From Papillibacter cinnamivorans DSM 12816 (GTDB taxonomy: Bacteria; Bacillota; Clostridia; Oscillospirales; Oscillospiraceae): a stretch of 64,000 nt of DNA. A model generated the notes under the pieces. It saw only the letters and a list, made by a program, of their open reading frames with translations. It ran no database searches and was not told the DNA's origin. The stretch lies in the NCBI RefSeq assembly GCF_900176335.1, contig NZ_FWXW01000006.1, positions 112,843 to 176,842 of the forward strand. The letters are read 5' to 3'. A program made the position numbers and the translations under genes. This document shows, in pieces, positions 42,937 through 52,510 of the stretch (position 1 is the stretch's first letter; each line of letters begins with the position of its first letter).

Positions 42937-43209
42937 ATGAAAATTACGGAAATTAAAATACGAAAAACGGAAGTGTCCCCAAAGCTCCGAGCCGTAGTAT
43001 CGGTCACCTTTGACGATGAATTCGTGGTGCACGACATCAAGGTGATCGACGGGGGGGACCGGCTCTTTCTGGCCATGCCCTCCCGGCGCCTTCCGGACGG
43101 CACCTTCTGCGACATCGCCCATCCGGTGAGTGCCGCGCTGCGGAAAACGCTGGAGCAGCGGGTCACCGAGGCATTTTTAAACGCAAAGGGAGGGGACGGG
43201 GAGGATTGA
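42937..43209 (+). CDS. spoVG: SpoVG, RNA-binding regulator
   Basis: 90 residues, typical length. The sequence begins MKITEIKIRK and contains the family core TFDDEFVVHDIKVIDG, FLAMPSRRLPDGTFCDIAHP. SpoVG binds RNA and DNA and affects sporulation, division and surface genes in Firmicutes. The ATG at 42937 has GGAGGAAA upstream, and the family starts here. It is immediately followed by a promoter for cca overlapping its stop. Confidence 0.96.
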   Translation: MKITEIKIRKTEVSPKLRAVVSVTFDDEFVVHDIKVIDGGDRLFLAMPSRRLPDGTFCDIAHPVSAALRKTLEQRVTEAFLNAKGGDGED

Positions 43210-43234
43210 TTCCCGAATACTGCAATATTATAAT
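43206..43234 (+). promoter_or_regulatory. Sigma-A promoter for cca
   Basis: TTGATT (43206-43211, overlapping the spoVG stop) and a perfect TATAAT (43229-43234) with a 17-base spacer. The leader to cca is about 215 bases with no other gene. Confidence 0.75.
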
Positions 43235-43451
43235 ACTATAGATAGGATATGACAAGAGCAATCGTTTGTATTCTCAATGTACCCGCCTTATACCGGTTTC
43301 ATACCGGTTTCAACAGATTTTCGACAGTGAAAGCGGGCAGCGGGCAAGCGCTCCGGGAACCGGCGCGGCCCCGTTTTTTTGCGCACTCGCGGGAGCGGGA
43401 ACGGGAGGTAAAGGGCGGAGAGAAAGGACGGATCACGTGGAAGGGAAAATT

Positions 43452-44666
43452 ATGACGGCACCGCTTCCGCGGTATGTGAGGGAGGTTCTGCAAACGCTCC
43501 GGGACAAAGGTTTTGAGGCGTTTCTGGTGGGCGGCTGCGTCCGGGACCTTCTCAGGAATAAGCGTCCCCATGACTGGGACGTGGCCACCTCGGCGCTGCC
43601 GGAGCAGACCCTGGCGCTTTTTCCCCGGACGGTCCCCACCGGTATCCGGCACGGGACGGTGACCGTGCTGGGCAGGACGGGACAAACGGAGGTGACCACC
43701 TTCCGCCGGGAGGGAGCCTATGCAGACGGGCGCAGGCCGGAGGAGGTCATTTTTTTAAAGAATCTGGAGGAGGACCTGGGCCGCCGGGACTTCACGATTA
43801 ACGCCATGGCCATGGACGAGACCGGAAGGGTGACGGATCCTTTCGGAGGACGGACGGACCTGAGGCGGGGCATCATCCGCTGCGTCGGAGATCCAAATGA
43901 GCGCTTCAGGGAGGACGCGCTCCGCATGCTTCGGGCGGTGCGTTTTTCCGCCCAGCTGGGGTTTGAGACGGAACCGGAGACCCGTTTTGCCATACTGCGG
44001 TGCGCCTCACTGGCCGCGGGACTTTCCGCCGAGCGGGTAAGGGACGAGCTTTCCAGGATACTGTATTCTCCGCGTCCGGAGAGGGCGGAGGACGCCGTTA
44101 CATACGGCCTTCTGGACGCGCACCTCGTATCAAGGCCAAAAGATCTCCTGAAAGAGCTTTCCCGCCTTGCGGTGCTTCGGAAGACGGGGGACGAGCGGTG
44201 GGCAGCTTTCTGCGCCGTGCTGGCGCGGCACGGGGCGATTTCCGACCCCGGGGCATTCCTGCGGGGGCTTCGGCTGGAGAGCGGGCAGATCCGCGCCTGT
44301 GCCCGGGGAGCCTTCCTGGGGAAGGAGCTGGAGGGGATACCGGATCCGCCGGGCTGGAAACTGCTCCTTTTCCGGGAAGGAGAAGCGCCCGTCCTCTGCG
44401 CCGCGGCCACGGCGGAGGTACTGAAAGGGCCGGGATACCGCCGGGCGCTCCGGCGCGTTTTGAGAAGCGGGGAAGCTTACCGCCCGGAGATGCTGGAAAT
44501 CGACGGGCAGGCGCTGATGCAGCTGGGATATCCGGAGGGAAAGGAGCTGGGAGAAGAGCTGCGCCGGCTCCTGGAGCACGTGATCGGCCATCCGGAGGAC
44601 AACCGGAGAGAATTTCTTATCAACATGGCGGAGGGGGACAGGCGGAATCCGTCCCCAAAACCGTAA
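43452..44666 (+). CDS. cca: CCA tRNA nucleotidyltransferase
   Basis: 404 residues, class II (bacterial) CCA-adding enzyme or poly(A) polymerase type. Head domain with GGCVRD (about 29-34) and the metal-binding DWDVATSA, then [11 protein letters not shown] and the nucleotide-selecting motif with [37 protein letters not shown]. It adds or repairs the 3' CCA of tRNAs. The ATG at 43452 has AAGGGA upstream; a GTG at 43437 with AAAGGA is an equal alternative. No tRNA gene is near. It ends 23 bases before yjbQ. Confidence 0.92.
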   Translation: MTAPLPRYVREVLQTLRDKGFEAFLVGGCVRDLLRNKRPHDWDVATSALPEQTLALFPRTVPTGIRHGTVTVLGRTGQTEVTTFRREGAYADGRRPEEVIFLKNLEEDLGRRDFTINAMAMDETGRVTDPFGGRTDLRRGIIRCVGDPNERFREDALRMLRAVRFSAQLGFETEPETRFAILRCASLAAGLSAERVRDELSRILYSPRPERAEDAVTYGLLDAHLVSRPKDLLKELSRLAVLRKTGDERWAAFCAVLARHGAISDPGAFLRGLRLESGQIRACARGAFLGKELEGIPDPPGWKLLLFREGEAPVLCAAATAEVLKGPGYRRALRRVLRSGEAYRPEMLEIDGQALMQLGYPEGKELGEELRRLLEHVIGHPEDNRREFLINMAEGDRRNPSPKP

Positions 44667-44689
44667 AGGCAGCAGGAAGGGGAACCGAC

Positions 44690-45106
44690 ATGAAAACATA
44701 CCGCAAGGAGCTCTTTTTTCAGCTTCCCACCCGCAGGGGGCTTGTAAACATCACGCCCCAGGTGGAGGAAACCGTGCGGGAGAGCGGGATCCGGGAGGGG
44801 CTGGCGCTGGTGAACGCCATGCACATCACCGCCAGCGTCTTCATCAACGACGACGAGCCGGGACTTCATGCCGATTTTGAGGACTGGCTGGAGCGCCTGG
44901 CGCCGGAAAAACCTTACTCCATGTACCGACACAACGGATACGAGGACAACGCGGACGCGCATCTGAAACGGACGGTGATGGGCAGGGAAGCGGTCGTCGC
45001 CATTACGGGGGGCAAGCTGGACTTTGGACCCTGGGAGCAGATTTTTTACTTTGAGTTTGACGGAAAGCGGAAAAAGCGGGCGCTCATCAAGCTGATCGGG
45101 GAGTAG
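44690..45106 (+). CDS. YjbQ/UPF0047 family protein
   Basis: 138 residues, the standard length. The family core is visible: [65 protein letters not shown] and [19 protein letters not shown]. The His and Asp residues cluster in what is thought to be a metal site. Members show thiamine-phosphate synthase-like activity in vitro, but the physiological role is unclear. AAGGGGAAC precedes the ATG at 44690. It is likely cotranscribed with cca. Confidence 0.88.
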   Translation: MKTYRKELFFQLPTRRGLVNITPQVEETVRESGIREGLALVNAMHITASVFINDDEPGLHADFEDWLERLAPEKPYSMYRHNGYEDNADAHLKRTVMGREAVVAITGGKLDFGPWEQIFYFEFDGKRKKRALIKLIGE

Positions 45107-45282
45107 CGGGACAGCCGCCGCGGCGTTCACGAAACGTCGCGGCGGCGAATAGACTATGGATAGGAAAGAGCTTTCAGCCGGACGCTCCGGGAGGGAGGAC
45201 TGGGCGCTTTCTTTCTCGGCATGGCCCGGCGGAGCGCCGGAGAGACCAATTTGCGCCGTCAGCGGCAGAATGGAGTGTTCCT

Positions 45283-46161
45283 GTGAAAGAGAAGATCACA
45301 TTCGGCATTATCGGCGGAGATATGCGGCAGGCCAAACTTGCCCAACTGCTGGAGGCCGACGGCCACGCGGTACATATATTCGGATTCGACAGGCAGCCCG
45401 AGCTGGTATCCTCCCAGTCGGTAAATACCCTGCAGCAGGCGGCGTCGGCCGACTGCGTCGTTCTGCCCCTCCCGGTCACTGACGAGCACGAGAACCTGAA
45501 CGCGCCCATCTCCGGCGGCGTCATCCGGATTGCCGACGTGCTGGACGCCATGCCACAGGGACAGATCGTATGCGGAGGACGGATTCCGGAAGAGATTTTC
45601 CGCATGGCATCGGAACGGAAGCTCCGGCTTACCGATTATTTTGCCCGGGAGGAACTGGCCATCGCCAATGCCGTTCCCACCGCGGAAGGCGTGCTGCAGA
45701 TCGCCATGGAAGAGCTTCCCATTACTCTGGCAGGTTCGCGCGTGCTGGTGATGGGGTTCGGGCACACGGGCAAGATCATCGCCCACCGGCTTCATGCCCT
45801 GGGAGCGCTGGTTACCGTGTCCGCCAGACGGTACTCGGATCTTGCCTGGATCCGGGCCTACGGGTACCGGCAGGAATTCACCGAAGCCCTGGACGGAAGG
45901 CTCGGCGGGTACGATCTCATCGTCAACACCGTGCCCCACAAGATCCTGAACGAGGCGCGGCTGCAGGAGCTGTCCCCCGGCTGTCTGTGCATCGACATCG
46001 CCTCCCGGCCCGGAGGACTGGACTTCGACGCGGCGTCCCGGCTGGGGGTAAAGGCAATCTGGGCTCTTTCTCTGCCCGGAAAGGTGGCGCCTGTGACCTC
46101 GGGGGCCATCATCAAGGAGACCATCTATCACATTTTGCAGGAACTGGGCGTGATACAATGA
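45283..46161 (+). CDS. dpaA: Dipicolinate synthase subunit A
   Basis: One of two subunits making dipicolinic acid, the spore-core chelator, from dihydrodipicolinate; expressed in the mother cell late in sporulation. 292 residues: an N-terminal Rossmann-like segment (KITFGIIGGDMRQAKLAQLL), IVCGGRIPEEIF and an NAD-binding second domain with VLVMGFGHTGKIIAHRL. The start is GTG at 45283 with GGAG seven bases upstream. It overlaps dpaB by four bases (ATGA). The 176-base gap ahead holds an imperfect GCCGCCGCGGCG hairpin and no clear sigma-K promoter I can defend. Confidence 0.93.
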   Translation: MKEKITFGIIGGDMRQAKLAQLLEADGHAVHIFGFDRQPELVSSQSVNTLQQAASADCVVLPLPVTDEHENLNAPISGGVIRIADVLDAMPQGQIVCGGRIPEEIFRMASERKLRLTDYFAREELAIANAVPTAEGVLQIAMEELPITLAGSRVLVMGFGHTGKIIAHRLHALGALVTVSARRYSDLAWIRAYGYRQEFTEALDGRLGGYDLIVNTVPHKILNEARLQELSPGCLCIDIASRPGGLDFDAASRLGVKAIWALSLPGKVAPVTSGAIIKETIYHILQELGVIQ

Positions 46162-46739
46162 AAGAACTGAGGGTAGGTGTCGCGCTGTGCGGATCGTTCT
46201 GTACGTTCAGCCAGATGATACCCGAGATAAAACGCCTTACGGAGCTGTATGAAACCGTTATTCCCATCTTATCGGAAACCAGCGCTTCCACCGACACCCG
46301 ATTCGGCGCAGCCGAAGACTTCATCCGGGAAATCGAGGCCCTGTGCGGCCGGAAAGTGATCCGCTCCATTCCGGAGGCGGAGCCCATCGGGCCCCAAAAG
46401 CTCCTGGATATCCTGGTGGTCGCCCCCTGCACGGGAAATACCCTGGCAAAGCTTGCCATGGGCATAACCGACACCGCGGTGACCATGGCGGCTAAGGCGC
46501 ATCTCCGCAACGGCAGGCCCCTGGTGATCGGGATATCCACAAACGACGCTCTGGCCGGCAACGCGCGGAACCTGGGCGAGCTTCTCTGCCGCCGGCATGT
46601 GTACTTCATTCCCTTCCGTCAGGACGATCCCAAGGGGAAACCCACCTCTCTGGTGGCAAATCTGCATCTGATCCCGGAGACCATAGAGGAGGCCCTAAAA
46701 GGGGAACAGCTGCAGCCCATTCTGGCCGTCGGCGCCTGA
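46158..46739 (+). CDS. dpaB: Dipicolinate synthase subunit B
   Basis: 193 residues, flavoprotein-like fold. Starts MKELRVGVALCGSFCTFSQM, then ETSASTDTRFG, DILVVAPCTGNTLAKLAMGITDTAVTMAAKAHLR with the flavoprotein-family PxTxNT-like loop, and ISTNDALAGNARNLGELL. It works with DpaA. Translational coupling is seen by the ATGA overlap with dpaA. A strong hairpin follows about 45 bases after the stop. Confidence 0.94.
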   Translation: MKELRVGVALCGSFCTFSQMIPEIKRLTELYETVIPILSETSASTDTRFGAAEDFIREIEALCGRKVIRSIPEAEPIGPQKLLDILVVAPCTGNTLAKLAMGITDTAVTMAAKAHLRNGRPLVIGISTNDALAGNARNLGELLCRRHVYFIPFRQDDPKGKPTSLVANLHLIPETIEEALKGEQLQPILAVGA

Positions 46740-46782
46740 AAACCTCAGGAGCACGTCAGGAAAATGATACATTTGAAAACTG

Positions 46783-46809
46783 AAGCGGCGGGCAAAATGC
46801 CCGCCGCTT
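46783..46809. terminator. Hairpin between convergent dpaB and the DUF4405-like gene
   Basis: AAGCGGCGGGC / GCCCGCCGCTT, 11-bp perfect stem with a 5-base loop. The A-rich loop and flanks allow it to act on both strands, although neither side has a long T run. Confidence 0.6.
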
Positions 46810-46843
46810 AAAGTTAAATTGAGATTTTATTCCTGGGGGCTGT

Positions 46844-47671
46844 TTATTCGGTTGCGTACTTTTCATTATAGGTTTGTTCCGCCTGGGCGGCCTGCAGTTC
46901 TCCCTTTGCGCAGCCGGGAGAGAGAAGACTGCAGTGCCTTCCGCAGCCTGTGCAGACCAGTTTGCTCAGATAGTCCTCCAGAGACACCGCCTGCGTCGGA
47001 GCCGGAGTCGCAGCGACCAGAGAATTTTCGTCATCCTTTCCCGATGTCCCGGAGTCCGTGATCGTCTCATCCTGCTGCGAGGCGGAGGCGTCGGAATTCC
47101 CGGTTACAGAGGTGCCGGAGGAAAGGACGGCGGCAGTGTTACCCGAATCGTCACTTTTAAAAAACACGCTGCGAATCGAGACGAGAAGTATGAAGGCGGT
47201 CAGGGCGCCCGCGCCCCAGCGGCGGACGGAGCGGTTGCGGACTGCGCCGCGAAGTCCGTTCCAGAGAAACCGCCAGTGGAGGCCCAAATGGAGCGCCAGA
47301 AGAGCGGCGCTGGCGAAGGAGGCCCACACGTGCAGGGTGTACCAAACTTCGTGACTGCCGGAGCCGAGGGACGGAAAGAGCACCCGGGACATCTCAAGGC
47401 CGCTTACCACAATCAGGGCCAGCAGGATCAGAAGCGCCAGATCCAGAACAAAACGAAGTTTTGCCGGTTTTGCAATCCTGCCCCGCCCGAGGCCGGCGAA
47501 CACGCCCTTAATCCAATTCCCGTTCAGCCACAGGTGCAGGGCGAAGAAAGCAAGAATTCCAAGCCCCAGGCTTTCGTGGATGAGAAGGCCCGTAAAGGAC
47601 AGGTTCATCAGCAGCACAAAGGACACGGCCATGACAATATCTAAAACCAATTTTATCCATTTTCGGTTCAT
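46844..47671 (-). CDS. DUF4405-like small membrane cytochrome with Cys-rich C-terminus
   Basis: 275 residues. Four membrane helices between residues 8 and 165 contain the spaced His residues expected to bind heme b (for example LLIHESLGLGILAFFALHLWL, YTLHVWASF and LHLGLHWRFLW). After a Ser/Thr/Asp-rich extracytoplasmic linker the C-terminus has VCTGCGRHCSLLSPGCAKG, a CxxCxxxC array with a further Cys that might bind another metal or cofactor. Related DUF4405 proteins are linked to flavin-dependent extracellular electron transfer. The start at 47671 has GGGAGG upstream. The redox partner is unknown. Confidence 0.75.
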   Translation of the reverse strand: MNRKWIKLVLDIVMAVSFVLLMNLSFTGLLIHESLGLGILAFFALHLWLNGNWIKGVFAGLGRGRIAKPAKLRFVLDLALLILLALIVVSGLEMSRVLFPSLGSGSHEVWYTLHVWASFASAALLALHLGLHWRFLWNGLRGAVRNRSVRRWGAGALTAFILLVSIRSVFFKSDDSGNTAAVLSSGTSVTGNSDASASQQDETITDSGTSGKDDENSLVAATPAPTQAVSLEDYLSKLVCTGCGRHCSLLSPGCAKGELQAAQAEQTYNEKYATE

Positions 47672-47922
47672 TTGTATTCCTCCCGGAGAATCCAATGTAA
47701 TATTCAGCTTCTATTGAACAGCGAAGAAGTGATCCCTGATTTCTGCCGCCGGTTAAATGGAAACGCTTGATGCTTAGAAGACGACCTTTTTGGCGGCGCA
47801 TAAGTATAAAATCATGGTGTAATATCACTGTACCTAAAAAGATTGACAAAACAGTGAAGAAAATATGAATAATTTGAAAATCGTATTCATCGCGAACCGC
47901 CATACCGATGCGGACAAACAGG
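47672..47922 (-). promoter_or_regulatory. Upstream region of the DUF4405-like gene
   Basis: AT-rich stretch with no gene on either strand. On the minus strand TTGTCA (47844-47849) and GATATT (47821-47826) are 17 bases apart and may be the gene's promoter; an alternative is a TATACT box nearer the gene. Confidence 0.4.
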
Positions 47923-47965
47923 AAAAGACAGAAGCCACACTTTAAAACGGCGGCTTCTGTCTTTT
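47923..47965 (-). terminator. Terminator of the small YtxH-like gene
   Basis: AAAAGACAGAAGCC / GGCTTCTGTCTTTT, 14-bp perfect stem with a 15-base loop; the minus strand then reads CCTGTTTG. It begins 20 bases after the stop at 47985. Confidence 0.75.
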
Positions 47966-47984
47966 ATATCCGGTTGCGGGTCCG

Positions 47985-48152
47985 TCACATTCCCATGGCG
48001 CTCGAGATGTTCTCCACCACGTCGCCCACGGCGCGGATGGTTTTGCCTGCAGATGATTTCAAGGAACGCCGTTTGGGCATCATGGCAACGCCGATGGCGG
48101 CGCCAGTGACAATACCGATCCCCATGCCGCGGAAAAAATCGGTTCTTTCCAT
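47985..48152 (-). CDS. Small glycine-zipper (YtxH-like) protein
   Basis: 55 residues. One hydrophobic helix with small-residue spacing (FFRGMGIGIVTGAAIGVAMMP) is followed by a basic, Ser/Lys-rich stretch and an amphipathic end (VGDVVENISSAMGM). This matches the YtxH-type pattern, common and poorly understood in Firmicutes. The start at 48152 has AAAGGAGTG upstream; earlier in-frame codons lack a site. It is alone with its own terminator, divergent from pyrC. Confidence 0.75.
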   Translation of the reverse strand: MERTDFFRGMGIGIVTGAAIGVAMMPKRRSLKSSAGKTIRAVGDVVENISSAMGM

Positions 48153-48230
48153 TTTTATCACTCCTTTTGTTACTCTTTTCGTATTGTACCCATAATTCCG
48201 TAAAAGCAATAAGAAATTCCCGCAAAATGA

Positions 48231-48259
48231 TTGATAAAAAATTTCCTGTATTATATAAT
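48231..48259 (+). promoter_or_regulatory. Sigma-A promoter of the pyr genes
   Basis: TTGATA (48231-48236) and a perfect TATAAT (48254-48259), 17-base spacer, 77 bases before pyrC. Confidence 0.85.
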
Positions 48260-48282
48260 AATAGTGAAATAAGCAGTTCCGG

Positions 48283-48309
48283 AAAGGGCGGGGGGTGTCC
48301 CCGCCCTTT
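48283..48309 (+). promoter_or_regulatory. Attenuator-like hairpin in the pyrC leader
   Basis: AAAGGGCGGGG / CCCCGCCCTTT, perfect 11-bp stem with a 5-base loop, then TCTAAAG, between the pyr promoter and the pyrC start. It resembles an intrinsic terminator with a short T run inside its arm. Control by pyrimidine levels is plausible but no PyrR-binding sequence was recognised. Confidence 0.55.
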
Positions 48310-48335
48310 TCTAAAGTTGTTGCCGGGGTGAGAAC

Positions 48336-49622
48336 ATGCGGATGATCGTCAAAAACGGAACGGTGGTTGATCCCGTTTCAGGAAAGAGCGAAAGGCTCGA
48401 GATCCTGATTGAGGACGGGCTTGTCGCCGCCGTGGGAAACGGACCGTTTGACGAAACCGGCGCGGAAACGCTGGATGCCATGGGGCTTACCATATCGCCG
48501 GGTCTTGTGGACATGCATGTCCATCTCCGGGAGCCGGGGTATGAATACAAGGAGGACCTGGAAAGCGGGAGCCGGGCGGCGGCCAGAGGGGGCGTCACGT
48601 CGGTGGTCTGCATGGCCAACACCAACCCCCCCCTGGACACGGGGCTGAAGATCCGTTTCGTGCGGGAGCGGGCGGCAGAAGCGGGCGGCGTCAACATATT
48701 CCCCGTGGGAGCCGTGACCATCGGCCTTAAGGGAGGAAGCCTCACCCGATTCGACCTTCTCCGGGAGGCAGGCGCCGTCGCCCTTTCCGACGACGGGATG
48801 CCGGTGATGAACGCCAATCTCATGCGCCTTGCGCTGATGCACGGGAAATACCACGGACTTGTGGTTTTAAGCCACTGCGAGGACTGGGACCTGGTGGAGG
48901 GGCGCTCGGTGAACGAGGGTGCGGTGTCCCGGGCTATGGGGCTCCTGGGGCGGCCCGCCATCGCGGAGGAGCTCATGGTGATGCGGGACGCCATGCTTGC
49001 CGAGGAGACCGGCGGAAGGGTGCATATCTGCCACGTGAGCACCCGGGGCTCGGTGGAAATTATCCGGCAGATGAAGCGCCGGGGGGTTTCCATCAGCTGC
49101 GAGACCTGCCCTCACTATTTTACCCTTACGGAGGAGGAGATCCTTCGGCAGGGAAGCCAGGCCAAAGTCAACCCGCCCCTTCGGACCCGGGCGGACGTGG
49201 AAGCCATTGTGGAAGGACTGCGGGACGGAACCATAGACGTTATCAGCACCGACCACGCGCCTCACAGCGCGGAGGAAAAGAGCCGGCCTCTGGAGGATGC
49301 CCCCAGCGGTTTTTCCGGGCTGGAGACCTCTCTTGGGGTCACGCTGACCCGGCTGTACCATGAATGTCATATGAGCCTTCCCTTTATTCTCCGGAAAATG
49401 ACCGCCAATCCCGCCGGGATTTTAGACCTTCCCAGGGGAACCCTGGCGCCGGGGGCGGCGGCGGACCTGGTCCTCTTCGATCCGGAGGAAACCTGGCGCG
49501 TGGATCCCGGGGAATTCTTGTCCAAGGGGCACAATACCCCCTTTGCAGGAATGGAGCTCCGGGGCAGGGTGAAATGCACCGTCGCGGGAGGGAAAATCGT
49601 ATATCATACGGATATGCGATGA
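48336..49622 (+). CDS. pyrC: Dihydroorotase
   Basis: Zinc amidohydrolase closing carbamoyl aspartate to dihydroorotate in pyrimidine synthesis. 428 residues, the class I long type. DMHVHLREPG (60-69) has the metal-binding His-x-His, followed by the TSVVCMANTNPPLDT segment, further metal-site His in VLSHCED and HICHVST, and the catalytic Asp in DVISTDHAPHS. It is first of pyrC-pyrF-pyrK-pyrD in the same direction. GGGGTGAG lies before the ATG. carAB, pyrB and pyrE are not in the window. Confidence 0.95.
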   Translation: MRMIVKNGTVVDPVSGKSERLEILIEDGLVAAVGNGPFDETGAETLDAMGLTISPGLVDMHVHLREPGYEYKEDLESGSRAAARGGVTSVVCMANTNPPLDTGLKIRFVRERAAEAGGVNIFPVGAVTIGLKGGSLTRFDLLREAGAVALSDDGMPVMNANLMRLALMHGKYHGLVVLSHCEDWDLVEGRSVNEGAVSRAMGLLGRPAIAEELMVMRDAMLAEETGGRVHICHVSTRGSVEIIRQMKRRGVSISCETCPHYFTLTEEEILRQGSQAKVNPPLRTRADVEAIVEGLRDGTIDVISTDHAPHSAEEKSRPLEDAPSGFSGLETSLGVTLTRLYHECHMSLPFILRKMTANPAGILDLPRGTLAPGAAADLVLFDPEETWRVDPGEFLSKGHNTPFAGMELRGRVKCTVAGGKIVYHTDMR

Positions 49623-49814
49623 GCCTAATGATAACAATCGGCCTGGTTTCAGCCCCGCGTCGTTCTTCCTCTTGGCGGGCATAGAGCCCACCGGCGTCGT
49701 CTGCCTTGCGGAACGAAAAACATCCTCGATTTTTATTTTCATCGTTTCCGTTGCATATATCAATGAAGACGGGCGCGGCTTTGTGCGCGTCTTTCAACCA
49801 TACAGGAGGATACT

Positions 49815-50738
49815 ATGTCCATCGACAGACTGCAGAGCCTGATCCGGACAAGGCGAAACCCCACGGTGGCCGGTCTGGATCCCAGGGTGGAATACATTCC
49901 GCCCCATATTCTGAAAAAACACATCGAGGAAAAGGGGGAGACCCTGGAGGCCGCGGCGGACGCGTTTTTCGAGTTCAACCGGGGACTCATCGACGTTTTG
50001 TGGGACGTGGTGCCGGCGGTGAAGCCGCAGCTGGCCTGCTACGAGCTTCTGGGCCCGCCGGGTATGGAGACCTTCAAAAAGACGGTGGATTACGCCAGGG
50101 CGGCGGGACTGTACGTCATTGCCGACGGGAAGCGAAACGACATCGGATCTACGGCGGAGGCCTACAGCCAGGCGTTTCTGGGTTCCGTCCGGGTGGGCGG
50201 CACGGAGCTCACCCCCTTCGGGTGCGACGCGCTCACCGTAAACGCCTATTTGGGCTCCGACGGGGTGAAGCCCTTTATCCGGACCTGTCAGGAGCGGGAT
50301 AAGGCCATCTTTGTTCTGGTAAAGACATCCAATCCCTCTTCCGGGGAGCTGCAGGACATGATCGCGGGAGACCGGGTGGTGTACAAAGTGGTGGGAGACC
50401 TGGCCGAACGCCTGGGCAAGGACACCGTGGGGGAATACGGCTACACCTGCGTGGGCGCCGTGGTGGGCGCCACGTATCCCTCCGACCTCCGGGAGCTCCG
50501 GCGGAGGCTGGACAAGACCTTTTTCCTGGTTCCCGGTTACGGGGCCCAGGGAGGCAGCGCCGAGGACGTCCGCCATGCCTTCAACCGGTTCGGGCACGGC
50601 GCCGTCATCAATTCCTCCCGGGCGATTCTGTGCGCCTGGCAGAAGACGGGGAAAAACGGCAAAGATTACACGGACGCGGCCCGGGAGGCTGCCGTTACCA
50701 TGAAAAACGACATCAAAAGCGTTATGACCATCGTATAG
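49815..50738 (+). CDS. pyrF: Orotidine-5'-phosphate decarboxylase, long (type 2) form
   Basis: Decarboxylates OMP to UMP. 307 residues, the long form found in Actinobacteria and many Clostridia. TVAGLDPRVEY at the start, VPAVKPQLACYELLGPPGMETFK, and the catalytic ADGKRNDIGSTAEAYSQAFLG (Asp-x-Lys-x-x-Asp) are intact. C-terminal phosphate site FLVPGYGAQGGSAEDV is present. AGGAGG precedes the ATG. About 190 bases separate it from pyrC; an imperfect AAGACG/CGTCTT hairpin lies there but no gene. Confidence 0.95.
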   Translation: MSIDRLQSLIRTRRNPTVAGLDPRVEYIPPHILKKHIEEKGETLEAAADAFFEFNRGLIDVLWDVVPAVKPQLACYELLGPPGMETFKKTVDYARAAGLYVIADGKRNDIGSTAEAYSQAFLGSVRVGGTELTPFGCDALTVNAYLGSDGVKPFIRTCQERDKAIFVLVKTSNPSSGELQDMIAGDRVVYKVVGDLAERLGKDTVGEYGYTCVGAVVGATYPSDLRELRRRLDKTFFLVPGYGAQGGSAEDVRHAFNRFGHGAVINSSRAILCAWQKTGKNGKDYTDAAREAAVTMKNDIKSVMTIV

Positions 50739-50749
50739 GAGGAAACGGG

Positions 50750-51520
50750 ATGTCCGTACAGAGGCTGTGCAGAATAACGGAACTCTCGGAGCTGGGCGGC
50801 GGCGCCTTCCAGCTCTGGTTTGAAGCGGGAGAAATGGCCGGTCTTGCGCAGCCGGGGCAGTTTGTGCACATTCAGTGCGGCAAAGAGCGGCTTTTGCGCC
50901 GCCCCATCAGCATTTGCGGCCGCCGGGGGGACGAACTCCGGATCATTTTCGACCTCCGGGGCAAGGGAACCGAGTGGCTTTCCCAAAGAACGGCGGGAGA
51001 GTGCCTGGATGTGCTAGGACCCCTGGGCAGAGGGTTCCGGCTCGCGGGCCGGCGGATCCTGTTCGTGGGAGGAGGCATGGGGACTCCGCCTCTTCTCTGG
51101 GCGGCCCAGTCGGTTCCGGAAATAGCCGAGGCGGTGCTGGCATTCCGCTGCGCCGACAGGGCGATTCTCATCGGAGAGTTTGAAGCGGCCTGCGAACAGA
51201 CGCATATCACCTGCGACGACGGCAGCCTGGGTGCCAAAGGATTCGCTCACGAGGCGGCGGAGCGCCTTCTGGCCGCCGGGAAAGCCTACGACGGCATCTG
51301 CGCCTGCGGTCCCAGAGCGATGCTGAAGGCCGTGGCCGAGACGGCCGCCCGGTATGAAGTCCCGTGCCAGGTTTCTCTGGAGGAGCGTATGGGCTGCGGT
51401 GTGGGCGCATGTCTGGTCTGCGCCTGCAAAACCATCGGGGCGGACGGCGCGGAGGAGTACAGTCATGTCTGCAAGGACGGCCCGGTGTTCGACGCGGAAA
51501 GGGTGGTCTGGGATGAATAA
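50750..51520 (+). CDS. pyrK: Dihydroorotate dehydrogenase B, electron-transfer subunit
   Basis: 256 residues, a ferredoxin-reductase-like subunit with FAD and a [2Fe-2S] cluster that passes electrons from PyrD to NAD. FAD motif [12 protein letters not shown]-site [13 protein letters not shown], and the C-terminal cluster Cys series [12 protein letters not shown] then HVCKDGPVF (four Cys). The ATG at 50750 has AGGAGG upstream. It overlaps pyrD by eight bases. Confidence 0.95.
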   Translation: MSVQRLCRITELSELGGGAFQLWFEAGEMAGLAQPGQFVHIQCGKERLLRRPISICGRRGDELRIIFDLRGKGTEWLSQRTAGECLDVLGPLGRGFRLAGRRILFVGGGMGTPPLLWAAQSVPEIAEAVLAFRCADRAILIGEFEAACEQTHITCDDGSLGAKGFAHEAAERLLAAGKAYDGICACGPRAMLKAVAETAARYEVPCQVSLEERMGCGVGACLVCACKTIGADGAEEYSHVCKDGPVFDAERVVWDE

Positions 51521-52430
51521 ACCCAACATGGAGGTAACGCTGGGAGACGTCAAGCTGAAAAATCCCATCGTCACCGCCTCCGGGACCTTCGGCTTCGGGA
51601 GAGAATACGGAGAATTCTACGATTTGAGCGAACTGGGCGCCATCTGTGTCAAGGGCCTGACTTTATCGCCCCGGCAGGGCAATCCTCCCCCCCGCATCGC
51701 AGAGACGCCGGCGGGGGCGCTCAACAGCGTGGGACTGCAGAACCCCGGGGCGGACGCCTTTATCCTGCGGGAGCTGCCATGGCTGCGGGGGCATGCCGTG
51801 AAGGTAATCGCCAATATTTCCGGGAACACCGCGGAAGAATACGGGGTGCTGGCCGAAAAATTATCGGACGCCGGAGTGGACATGATAGAGGTGAATATCT
51901 CCTGCCCCAACGTGAAGGCGGGGGGCCTCGCCTTCGGGACGAGCCCGGACTCGGCGGCCCTGGTGACCCGGACGGTGCGCAGGCATTCCCGGGTGCCGGT
52001 GATGGTGAAGCTTTCCCCCAACGTGACCGACATTACGGAAATCGCAAGAGCCGCGGCGGGGGAGGGAGCGGACGCCCTGTCCCTCATCAATACCCTCCTG
52101 GGCATGCGCATCGACATCCGCTCCCGGCGCCCCATTCTGAAGAACAATATGGGAGGGCTGTCGGGGCCCGCCGTTTTTCCGGTGGCGCTGCGGATGGTGT
52201 GGCAGGTAAAAAACGCCGCGAACCTTCCCATCCTGGGAATGGGCGGCGTCGCCAGCGGAGAGGACGCCGCTGAGATGATGCTGGCGGGAGCCAGCGCCGT
52301 GGCGGTGGGGACGGTCTGCTTTTCCGATCCCTGCGCTCCCCTTCGGATCCGGCGTGAACTGGAGGAGTATCTCCATAACGAGGGAGTCGACTCGGTTTCA
52401 AAGCTCACCGGGGCGGTGAAACCCTGGTAA
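51513..52430 (+). CDS. pyrD: Dihydroorotate dehydrogenase B, catalytic subunit
   Basis: 305 residues, FMN enzyme oxidising dihydroorotate to orotate. Shows [43 protein letters not shown], the catalytic Cys loop [11 protein letters not shown], the FMN-binding Lys in [11 protein letters not shown], and [14 protein letters not shown] with AVAVGTVCF for FMN phosphate. The heterodimeric type pairs with PyrK, whose stop it overlaps by eight bases, so the two are translationally coupled. It ends the pyr run here. Confidence 0.96.
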   Translation: MNKPNMEVTLGDVKLKNPIVTASGTFGFGREYGEFYDLSELGAICVKGLTLSPRQGNPPPRIAETPAGALNSVGLQNPGADAFILRELPWLRGHAVKVIANISGNTAEEYGVLAEKLSDAGVDMIEVNISCPNVKAGGLAFGTSPDSAALVTRTVRRHSRVPVMVKLSPNVTDITEIARAAAGEGADALSLINTLLGMRIDIRSRRPILKNNMGGLSGPAVFPVALRMVWQVKNAANLPILGMGGVASGEDAAEMMLAGASAVAVGTVCFSDPCAPLRIRRELEEYLHNEGVDSVSKLTGAVKPW

Positions 52431-52510
52431 GCAGAATAATAGCATCTCCGCCGGAGAGGCGGAGCCGGTACGGCAAGGGCACAACTAAGAAAAAGGAGAT
52501 CTTCAGCGCA

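Noticed and set aside
45107..45282. A sigma-K promoter for dpaA
   Set aside because: No convincing AC and CATAnnnTA pair at the right spacing could be seen.
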